Positions 24,630-36,600 of a stretch of DNA of 64,000 nucleotides are shown piece after piece. Position numbers and translations under genes: made by a program. Position 1 is the first letter of the stretch. Each line of letters opens with the position of its first letter. Under the pieces are notes generated by a model that was not told the origin of the DNA, searched no databases, and worked only from the letters and a program-made list of their open reading frames with translations. The DNA comes from Cinnamomum chago (lineage: Eukaryota > Streptophyta > Magnoliopsida > Laurales > Lauraceae), in NCBI GenBank assembly GCA_038049695.1, contig CP142453.1:15256001-15320000 (forward strand), given 5' to 3'.

Positions 24630-27600
24630 TTGGCGGGGACTCACAATGAGGTGCGCACAGTTGTGCAAACAATGAGCACATTTGTTTGTTTGTGTTCATG
24701 TAAGGCTTATCCTTTGCGCAGCTAGATGGTGCGCACCCTCAATGTTCAAGCCCATAAGATCATCCCAACCCTTGATCCATGGCCCACAAAAAAAGTTTTA
24801 CATTTATTTATAAAAAATAGTCGATCCAATGGTCCAGTACGCCTGTATCGATGCAAACCTGTAGGACAAAGTGAAATCCAGAGGGAGGGGGGTTTTGTGT
24901 GGGGCCCCCTCAGATTGTGGTCAGATGGGACCCACTATGAGTGCACCTAATGACATGTTACAATTGCAATTTGACTAGCGGCATCAGCCACCTCATACCA
25001 GTACTTAAAAAACTGGTGAGACAACAAGAAGCCTTTCCAGTTAGGGAAACTCTCTCGGAGGAAAGTGTATCAACAATAGTGCAAAATACATCACGTGGTC
25101 ACAAACGAAACTAAATTATGTAGAAGAGATGCAACCACAACCGTCACGATGACAGCAACATGCTAAATATCCTCAGGGTTCTAAAACACAATATTCTGGC
25201 CGGAATTGGCCAGAACTTTCCAGAATTAGCTTTGGGCGGAATGGAATGGCCCCCTTAAACTTTCTGGTCCCAATTCCATTCCGGTTCGTTCCGGTCATTC
25301 CGGTCCCAATTTTGGCTCCAATTCCGCTCCATTCCAGCCAAGGTTTCATACTTCCATTCATATGTAGCAAAAACTAAAAAATGGTCAATTGTAGAGTGTA
25401 GTTTAATTTAAGTGATGTAAGTATGCATTTTTAGTATTATTTTAGCATTCAACTATTTTTTCAATTTTAGGTATTCTTTTATATTTGTTTTTTCATAGTT
25501 CAATCGCATCTTTTCCGGAACGGAATACCTAAATTGGCCGGAATGCCAAAACGTTCCACTATAGGGTCAAACTGGAATGGCGACCGGAATGGAATTGACT
25601 TCAATGCCGTGCTGTGACATTATTGTTTGGAGATTCCTTAGGAACCTTAGCCAATAGTACCATTTGTGAGATTGTGTCTTAGAAATCTGAACCTATGGGG
25701 ACTTCATATCATCAAAGAGAAACATGATTTACCATGTACGGTAAACATATTCGACTGATGAAAGCCGAGAGCATGTGTATCCCTCGAACAACAGGTATGA
25801 CAACCACATAATTACCACTTGGAGAGCAGACTGCACACTCCAACTCTATCCAACCAACCTGGCCCCGCTTTTAATCATCTGAAACCCCCTCCTTTCTCCC
25901 CCTCTTTTATTTCCCTTCCCCCTTTCCTCCTACATCCGGCCAAGTATTGACCTAGCCTAAGCTTAGCCCATCTTGTAAGTGCCTCGGCCTAAGTAGGATG
26001 GAACCCAAGCTCTCAAGCCAAGCTGTGTGTTTCAGCTTGTTTTTCCGGTTAGGGTTAGGGCTGGAGAAGAGGGCATCTGCTGTCTAGATGCCGATCACAA
26101 TGATACCAGAGGCCAAAATCTGGATTTTTCCATATTTCCAATTCCAAAGTGAAGTGGATGGCCTCCGTTTCATACAATCAAATGGAGAGGATAAGAGGAC
26201 TGTGTCCCATCTCTACGCCTGATCAAATAAAGGTAGGTTGTTGGGTTTCCTCACTCCATGAGAGGAGGTAGAACAGTGGCCAATTTTAGTGACTAGATGG
26301 GCACACCATTCCTTGATGAGAGGCCAAATGGGCGGGAAACAATTTCTGGGAAGTTGTGGATGCGAGAACTTGAGATACGAGAGGGATATTCAAGTGAATG
26401 GTATTCAGACCACTTTGCGCACCCAAGGCTCATGCATGAGCCCCACCCCTCGCCCTAATGTGTTTGAGCAGATCTAAGATTCCACCACATAGAAAACAGG
26501 TAAATCCTAGTGTTCCATCTGGTGGATTACTTCCAAAGCATTCTTTAACAGCTCATTTTTCAATGGTTCTTTGAAAGTCTTAAATCACCTTTGGATCGAA
26601 TATAACTTTATTAGAGATCCAATGCATTTTTTGTCATCAGGCACCATCCAAACAGATAGGCACAAAGTGGTGGCAGCCACCACTTCACATGTGGTAGGCT
26701 TCCCAGTGAAATGATGCCCATTGATATAATGACGCCTTCATGGGTTACAGTCCCTTGTCCGCTAGTTAAGTGGAAAGTATTCATCTCTAGTAGCTGAGTA
26801 ATGCTAAAATCGAGACATGGTAAATCGTCATTTTCTCTTCTCAACTAGGTGACAGAAACCAGCGTTGTGTATGCCCCACTACTGCCATGCAGTTAACTTC
26901 CGTTTCTCCAAAAATTTTGGACACATTAATAGGTTGTCAGTTCCTAGAATACAAAACTCGGAACAAATCAACATTTTATTCGTTCATAAAGCAATGACGC
27001 CGCCATGGAAATTAAATTATTTTACACAAGGGTTGGAAGCAGCCAACCCCAACACAGTTCGGACAGGGCTTTGATGACGACGACGATGTAGGGGTTGGAA
27101 ACAAAATGTTATATTCAACGGCACCTATTTCTCCAATTATACATTACTGCACATCCTTGGACTAGATATAAATATAACCGAAAAATCCAAGGCATCACAT
27201 TCACACGCGAAATTGGAACATCTGGCAAGCAGATAAGTCTCCCGTGGTAGGAGATATTAGACAAACATCAACCTAGTGAATCAGATCCTAGGAAAAATAG
27301 GTGTCCCATCTACATCTCCACCTTATATACTTCATACAGCATTTGCACCATATTGACATAGGAATTCCAAGTAATGCCTTCCTATTGAAGATAAAATTTA
27401 TGCTTAAAGATAAATATCCACAAATGGCCATCGAATGTGTCCCCTCTGGCTGGAAATGATTGCTCAATAATCTCCCTAAAAGATCAAATCCTAAAAGATG
27501 AGGGGCCCATCTAAATCTCCACCTCACATCCTTCACCCTTAAGGCATGTTTGTTTGCTCCGTATCAAGTTCATAGGAACTCTAAGCAATGTATTCCCATC

Positions 27601-30600
27601 AAAAGCGGTAAAATTTGAGGATTAATAGCTAAGTTCTACAAATGGCTATAAAAATTCTATCCTATGGCTGGAATTTATTTATTTTTTTGTTTGCCAGGAA
27701 AGTGTGAACGATGAGAGTAATTAATGCGCATTACAATAAGAGTATCGGGTCCTATATTATTCTGGCCCATACCCAGACAACTTTTAACCATCCAACCAAC
27801 CAAGCCCAAAACAAAACCACCACAAAACAACCATTCATCATCCTAAACAGACAATAACAGCAGCAGGAAAAATGAAATAACATAAAAAATCTATCGCCCA
27901 GCTGTCTTGGACTCTTCCTCCCTGCTCCCATGATGGCACCTCCTGAACTAAACTGTCAGATTCCTCCCTTGGCTAGTGAACAGTGCCTGAGGTTGCTGGT
28001 CGTTGGTCTGGGTGGTATTAAAATGCCTTCATATAGGTCTCAGCCAGTTTCTGGTCCTTGAGTAAGTCCTCTTGAATCATTAGAGGAAGGAATGCCCTTA
28101 AAACGGTTACTGCTACAAACTCTCTTTGCTAGGGGATCTGCCAGAGTTAGCCGACCGTTTGCAATACTGAATTGATCAGGTGCTTATTGCATATAGCATT
28201 AACATAGGTTTTTTTTTTCCATATTACCATGAGATCCCAAGACAAATGAGCAGCGTTTTGAATTCTTGTAATTGGAACCAAACAATCTTCTTCTATCTGA
28301 ATCGGGGAAAGATCCATGCTTTGGCAAAGGGCCATCCCCTGTAAGGCTAGCAGCTCTGCTTCAAAAATGTTAACCTAGCCATCACCATACTAAAACAAAT
28401 CCTAGAAAATTTAAGGTTCCATCTATATCTCCACCTCTATCATTGCACCTCAAGTTTACCATAGTTCCTAAAAATTAAATACCGATCGGCCAAAGAGGCA
28501 CTTGGAATTCTAGGACGTGTCTTCCTATCAAAGGAGCTAAAATTGAAGGATATAGCAATAAATTCATCAAGGAGGGGTATATCAACAAGTTGTATCCCAG
28601 ACCCCAGTCGTCGTCGTTGTCATCATCATCAAAGCCTTGTCCCAATTATGTTGGGTCGGCTACATGAATTTTGTTTGTCCCATTCCAAACTATCCTGAGC
28701 CAAATCTGCAATAGGTTGCACTTCTTTAGATTTATTGTTACTACTTTCATCCACGCCCTCTTCGGTCTACCATTTTCCCTTGGTAGGCCATCAACCTGCA
28801 TAGAAAAGCTTGTCCTCACCCGCGACATTGTTGGCCTGCGTTGGACATGCCCAAACCATCTTAAAAGGATTTCTCTTATTTTATCAGCTATTGGTGCTAC
28901 CCCTACACCTAAATGTTCCCAAAAGCGCTCATTTATTATTCTATCTTTCCTATTTTTACCACATATTCACCTCAACATTCTCATCCTGCTACACTCATTT
29001 TGTGCATGTGTTGCTTCTACATTGGCCACATTCTGCTCCATATGTCATAGCTAGTCTAATTGTTGTTCTGTACAAATTTTCCTTCAACTTTCCTAATATG
29101 TGCCCAAAACAAAGCACGCTAGAAGCAAGTCTCCACTTCAACCACCCTACTCTCTTCCTATATTCGACTTTTTCCTCAATATCTCCATCCTTACTAATTA
29201 TCGAGCCAAGGTATCGGAATGCATCTCTATGTGGTATCTCTTGGGCTTCAATTTTCACATTACTTTCAGCCTTTTGTGCATCCCCATTGAAGTTGCAATC
29301 TATATATTTTTGTTTTTGTATGACTTAATTTAAAACAATCCATCTCCCAATCCAATTTTTAAAACCGTACTTTTTAGCTTTTTTTCCAATTAGTCCTAAA
29401 TTCCCTAAGCTATTCATCCCTTAGAACTCCTTCCTATTCCTAATGTCCCCCATTACTACAAGCCGACAATCACTAGGAGCTCCCATGATTTTAGAGGTAG
29501 AACCCTCATGTCCAATCCCTTAGAACTCCTTCCTATTCCTAATGTCCATCATTACTACAAGCCGACAATCTCTAGGAGCTCCTGTGATTTTAGCCGCAGA
29601 ACCCTCATGTCCATCGGAAATTTTGTTCTCCATAAAAAACGCAAGTACAAAAAATGCCTGGGAGGAATAGTCCATTTTGCAACAGCTTTTGGCTCCACTC
29701 TTGGACTGCTAATAAAGGAAAGGCAATCACTTCCTATTTGGAAGTTCGAGCTTAATGCTCTTCACGAAGCACAGTTGGAAGATACTACTGCCGCAACCAA
29801 GAGGTGGTAGGATTGAGAAGTAAATAAAAAAGTAGAAAAATAATTGCTAAAATGTTCTTCTCTTCCCTAATCAATAAATCCCTTCAAATTTTCTTCTATT
29901 CTCCTCTTCAAAAGCCCCAAGCTTGTCAGGCCTGTTTTTTCCCAAGAAATCCAAACTCCACTCATTCACAAGACCTCAAAAAGGATATTGACACAAAATA
30001 AAGAGATACTGCCACAATGAACGATATCAAATGATTGTTCATATTTGACTGATATGGCCTTTTTCACTCCTAGAGGTTATGGTAACTACCACTGCCCGGA
30101 GCCTTCATTCAAGGACCTTAGGTACTCGATCTTGGAAAGTTGAATCAAATGATCAGTAAGGGTACGCTTCACCAGAAAAGAATTCAGAGAGTGGTCAAGT
30201 GAGTCAAATCAGCTGAGGCTTTCCTGGGCCTTCATTATTCCCCATAAGGTGAGTAGTTGTGGTAGGCAAGCAAGAGACGACTGCCACACTGCATATCTAA
30301 AATCAGAATTAAGTTTCTGAAAATATGCAACTAAACCACAATAGAGTGCACCTTCTGCTTGTAGTGCTTCCCCATTCCAACTGCTAATACTTATCTTTAC
30401 AACTATAGTGGACCCCCCCGACCCCCCTAAAAAAAAAACACCACACACACACAGAGGTTCCTGGAACAAGTGGTTTTTCAGATAGCATTCATACCTCACC
30501 ATAACCACACGCAAAATGCAAAGCTGTCCTTCCCTCTGAATCTTCTTCATCTTTGTCGGATCCAGCAGCTAAAGCGCTCTTCAATCCCTAATTAAGCCAC

Positions 30601-33600
30601 ATGAAAATAATTTTTGTATGTAAGAGATTTGGAGAGAATTGTAGGTTTAATAAATTAGAGAAGCAAATAGAAATGTTAGTCCCAAAGGAAGGAAGAAAAG
30701 GTGACAGCACAGGAGATTAAAAAAATCCCAAAAAAGAATACGCAAACAGTACAGGCTTCTTAATCCTAATACTAAGGTCTGTGTGTGACAAAGGCCCTTA
30801 TACAGGAGGAGCAAAAACTAGAATCATTGAAAAAAAAAATCTGTATTAGATGACAACACACCCATCACAGCTGTTGGTAAATCATAATTTACATTTTACT
30901 CAGTTTCCTGTATCAACCATATATACAGGTATAGAGTGGGTATACCAAACATCCCTTAATTTAAATGTTCTTTTCAGACTTAACTATGATCTCCAATATT
31001 ATACAAATATGACTCAAACTCATACCCTTGTGGTTGTATACCTTCCAACTGTGCTATGGTCTCTCGTCAATTTGTCCCACAAGCACACAAACATATCATC
31101 CTGTCCCTCTTTGAAAATAAATGAAGAATCATCTTGATCCACTATATGGGACATCAAGTCCAGCCATGTGACAATTGAGGACATGATGATAGATACTCCT
31201 TACATCCTAAATGATAATTTAACAGGCAAGATGCTCCTGCGCATCTGTTTCACAAGAAGCTTACTGTCCAGGAAAGCACGTGGGGGCCCACCTTATCACT
31301 GATCCGAATGGACCATCCAAACCCCCCACGCCTTATATGTCACCGGATCCCATGCGTATGGACCGACCCAAATGGACAAGACCGTTGGATCAAGGATCAA
31401 TTTTTTTTTAAATATAAAGCCATTAAAACTGAGGAGCATGGATCCAGGGATTAGGTTAGGGGCATCAGATTGACTTATACCAATCTTTCCATCCCCCTAG
31501 TCCCATGATCTATGGGGCCACAGGTAAGGACAACATCTCACATGGTACCATGAGAGAGATGCACAGGAGCATCTTCCATTTTACAGAATGAATATTCAAA
31601 CAATTCAAAGCTTCTTTTAAGTTATTTAAGAGACAAAATCTAGGCTTATAGAGTACAACAAACAAGAGCCTGATACCCAATTCCCTCAAAAGGAGAAAAG
31701 GAACAATAAGAATTCTAATTCCATCAGCCATCTTTAGTAGGGGTGACAGATATGGTTCTAAATTGGGGTGCTGGTAGCCATCGCAGTTGACCCCGCAATG
31801 CGACGCAGCATTACACTCTGATTTGTAGCTGACGTGGCCTGTCCCAGCGTGAATTTTTCAACTCCAAAAAAATTCGAAAAATGTCACCCAAAAAAAAAAA
31901 GCAGAATACTGAAAAATGCTTGAAAAAACTGATTTTTTTTATTAGTACTCATTGTAAATCAAAATATTCGTCCTTCTAAGTCATAGCATCCTGTAGCACA
32001 CTGCAAAATCTATAACTATTACAAATGCTAAGTTTTGGTGTTTAATTTCTTGGCCATATTTATAATTTATAAATCCATCAATATCTCCTAGTAGATAGAA
32101 GACTCTAGTATCTACCTATTTATGGGAAATAAGGTCCATCAATATTGCTAGCGATCTAATTAAAGATCATCAAATGATTGGTCGAAAATAGAAACTATAT
32201 TGATTCACTTAATGACTTCACATAGACAACTGATAATGACCTTTTACAGCTGGACAGATCCCAAAATTCTCTTTTGTTTGGTGGGACCAATGGGTCACGC
32301 AATCTCAGCCATATATCCTTTTACGTCAGAGTTGATCTTCTCAGGCTCGGACTCACGGAAAATTAATGATTCTACTCAGTGTGGCCTTCTTATGAAAATC
32401 TAATTTTTCAGAATAAATGCCTTCCTCTAGCATGAGTCTTCACCAAATAGCGCATTTCAATAAGACCTAGGCCCAAATCAGATTGTTCACTATAAAACAT
32501 CTGATTTTTTTATTTATATTTTATAAAAAAAAATTATAACTTATCAATTTGATGAGGGCCCCACTCCTATTTAGAGTGAAATTTGTTGAGGGCATATTTC
32601 AAGGGGGCATTTATTTTGAGTGGTTTAGGTTTTTCATAAGTCGGTTATAAATAAGAAAAGGCACAAAATGTTCCTAGGATCCACAAGGCCTACCAAATGA
32701 ATAATCAAATCTCGTGTATGGCCCTTGCCAGATTTCAACTCTAACAATAGATGTTTCATAGGTGGTAAAACGCCAGGAGACGGCCTCCCCCAGCATAGCA
32801 GCAATTTCCTCCACCTTTTCATGCAGCTTGGGATAGAGGCGAGAGGTTCCCCCCTCTGCCGGACATTCCCCGGGCATCAAGCCAGCGCCAAAGTCTAATT
32901 CAAATACTGATTTTTAACAATGGTACAGCTAGTTAGGCATCTGCTATTCTGCTCCATAAAGGAGGACACAGGTTTGAGATCATGTTAGGCAGGAAAAAGT
33001 AAAATTGCACTTTTATTTAGACAAACTGCAGCAAAGAAATTTAAAATAATAAAATAAAAGAGGAACCTACAAGAAAGGACAAAAATAAATAAAATTTTCA
33101 AACAGAGGTGACAAAGGAGACCCCTTTATTCAGTTATCATAATCGAGATACCATGAAGCTTTTTACAGCTTGAACTTCAAACCCAATGAGCATACACATA
33201 CCACATGGTTTCTTTTCTTTTTCTTAATTTCCCTTTTTTCGCTGAAAGCTAACATAGTCCCTGACATAGCAATCTAGTATATGCATTCCATTTGTCCAAA
33301 AAGCAAAAAAGAAACTCAAAAACAATATTGAGCAAATTTTTTGAATTTCTAAACATAGGTCAAAGAAAATAGAAATTACCTCAACATCACCGACACTAGC
33401 AGTGTGATGAACTGTAGATTCATCCTCATATCCAGTTTCTTCTTCCGCTTCATCTAGTGCGGAAAGTTCAGCTGAAGTTGCTGCCTCTCCTGCAGCTCCA
33501 AGACCCATGGCTTGGCCAAGCTTTTGTAGAACTTCAGGATCATTCCAGTATCTAAATCCAATGAAAGAGAAGTAAGACAAAGCAAATAGGTGGATAAATG

Positions 33601-36600
33601 CAACAAACATATCTAAGAAAAAGACACAAGCATGCAAAAAATGTATGGCAATGTAAGGTTCACTGTGGATGACATCAATATATTGGACAGAGCATAATAA
33701 TGCAATTCTCATTAAAAAAATATTTTGAAAAAAAACCTCATCATTGCAGCTGGACCTCCACTCTCAATCTCATCTAAAATAGGTTTCAGAGATGGATCTT
33801 CCTTAATGCGCGCCATCCGTTCTTCAAGTTGTTCTTTGTGAGATGGATTAGCCAAACTGTCTAGCATGCCGGACATGGAAGGATCCTAAAAAATAGATTA
33901 TTGAATGTTCATCACATATTAATCTAAATCAGCTTTCAGATTTTTACATATTTCAGGGTTCACCAAATGAAGATTGAAGATACCTGCATGAGAGCATTAC
34001 CAAGGCGTTCAGCCATGGTCATGAACTGAGGATTTTGCATAACCTGTTGCATGGTAGAGAAATATTGTTGTGTATCCAACTGAGGAATACCATCTTGACC
34101 AGCACCCTGAACACTCTTTTGGAGCTGTTCAGCCATTTGATTGAATGCAGGATCTTTCGCTATCTGATCTGCCAATTCCTTTATGCTGGGGTCCTATTTT
34201 GTAATACAAAGAAAAAGGAGTTAAGTGTTTAGCCTATATACCTCAAAAAACAATTGACTACAGGGATAGATAAGAATAACATTCAGAAACGAAGAGTCCA
34301 ACCAAGAGTGGTATATCACAATGATTAGTTAATACCCAAAAAAATAAAAAGAGACAGGCACATGAGAACAAGTAACAATAGTTATTTGCAAACACCACAT
34401 ACAATGGAAGTAAGCATGAGAATCTCATCATTAATTGTAAGTGTCCATTGACAACCCTGTCGAAACCCTAGGTTGACCTGGCAATAATAGGTCCATCGAC
34501 ATCCCTATGCCTAACTTGAGAACTCTCTACAATTATATGCACACCAGGATAAAATTGTATTTTGGGACCACTATAGTCAAATATCTAATTTTATGGGTCC
34601 ACTAAGGCCAAGTATAGCTATAGTATAGACATGGTATGCATGGATTAAATCGAAAACACTGAAGTAGAACAAAAGGTTTGTTAAAATTGTAAAAGAGTTG
34701 GAGGTTCTGATTAGTTTATGTTGTTCCATGGCAGGGGAGGGATTGGTCGTTGCTAAAAAATTCCACAAACAAACTACCGTTAAAGAGTTCTTAAAAATTT
34801 GACTAAATCAAAATACGTTGGCTGAGTCCGTCACAATGCAGACTCGCCAAATCCCATGATTCGAGTCTGAGTTGACTCAAAGTTGGCCGATTTTTTAATC
34901 CATGCTAAATATAAAAGAACCTGTTCTGAATTGGTCCTTCCAATGAATTTGTAGCAATTTAAATATTATAAAACATGTTATAAATCCATTAGGAGGCCTT
35001 CCTATAAAAGTCCCAACCTTTCAGACCAGCCAAAAAAATCTCAACCATTTAAAATTACAGTCCTATTATGAATTAGTATGTGTGAAGTTTTCACTTTGAT
35101 CTGACTCAGGCCTTCCAATAAATTTTATCAATTTGAATTTTTATAAGAGGGTACCACTTAGGAATTTAAAGAATTGCTTGGACTTTTAACATTGCCATGA
35201 AAGCAATGTATAAATCCATCAGTTGGTCGGCTTACAAAATCCCACCATCAGATTTCATAAAAGGGCTCCAACAGATTTTATAAGAGGGTCCTACCCATAC
35301 CAATAGTCTTACTAGCTAAGAGCCCCAAGATAACCCACTTCTTTTCTTTTCTTTTCTTTTCAAAAGGGGAAATGTAGAAAGAGAAGAAGACTGAAAAAGA
35401 AAACAACTTATGAGCCATTTAACGTTTTCCTCTCCTCTGTTAATGATTACTCCATGTCAGAACCTAATTTAGGAAAGTTCTCTTTTCTCATTTGTTCGAT
35501 GGAAAGGCGCAGATAGTTTTGTACTTTGAATTGATCACATCCATCGCACATTGCTTTCATTGCACCTGATCACTATATAAAAACACACTTCAGTAACAAA
35601 ATGTCGGGTATTGAACTAGAGACAACAATTATAATTCAAAGGGAAAAAAAAGGGGCTAACAATGGCCTTAATTTCTGATCATTGTTCGAGGCCTCTCAAC
35701 CCTTGAGAGAAATCAGCTGAATCGAAGCCTGCGAACCCGCAACCCTTCTCTGGGACAGTAAATAGAACTTTATTGGAAACAAAAGCAATACGTGGAGAGT
35801 AGTGCATGGGGGATACACTGCCAGACCAAGTAAGACACATAAATTATACAAAGAGGAGAACCACCCACTCCACTGGGGGACCTCCAAAAAACAAAGCCAG
35901 TTAACCTGCAACCCTGGAATATTGGAAAAAACACCAATAAGTCAGCCGGGTCCCATGGTTGGATGTAATAAATTTCTTGTTAGAGTTCTTTTAATTATAA
36001 CAATGTGAAGAAAAAGACAATTGTCACAATTCATCCAACTAAGAAGAGCTAGATTACTAATTTGATAGAATGTCCCCAAATCAAATCTAGAATTAAACCT
36101 GCACCAACCAGGAAAAATTATAGACTTCTAATGTAACATATTTCCAAAATGTAGCGGATTAGTTAAAGTAGATGCAAAGATAAGAATGTACATTAAGTAG
36201 ACCGCTCATGGCAGAAAAGTCAAAAGGATTTGCAGGAAACCCTGTTCCTGAAGTAGTTCTTCTTTGTCCTGCTTGTGGCTCACCAGAGGACTCCTCACTC
36301 TTGGAGCCTTTGTTCTCAGAAGGCAACTTCTCATCTGTAATACATATAGTAATAGTAAGAAGCAGAAAACTGCACATAGCTCCACAACAGAAGCAGAACC
36401 ATTTACCCTGCTATCGCAGAAAGTCAATCTCAAAAGGCACACATTGAAAAATAAGCTTCCTTTTTATTTTTTTATTATATATTTTTTCAATAATCACCAT
36501 TCATTATAAATGCGCAAAAGTACTAAGAAGCATCGATAGAAAGAGTATAGCAGACCTGGTAGCCTACAGGGATTCTCTAAGATAAGTAACATATCATGTC

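Larger units (their letters stand above)
23878..30494 (-). other. AKR2 intron 6, TE-expanded
   Basis: This 6.6-kb intron separates the exon ending GYGE from the exon starting VKCAQ. It contains CCGGAAT-rich repeats (23935-24065, 25185-25610), a CT microsatellite (24573-24620), a PBS-like element (24280-24560), LINE 3' ends (27045-27090, 28601-29340), a LINE RNase H remnant (27960-28380) and a repeat family at 27290-28600. The LINE coding remnants lie in the same orientation as the gene. Confidence 0.85.

Noticed and set aside
28671..29328. Plus-strand ORFs of 127 and 172 codons
   Set aside because: They are antisense shadows of the RTE-like LINE reverse-transcriptase region, which reads on the minus strand.
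32674..32880. Minus-strand ORF of 68 codons in AKR2 intron 5 as an extra exon
   Set aside because: AKR2 exons 5 and 6 join in frame without it, and the encoded sequence has no ankyrin or STI1 features.
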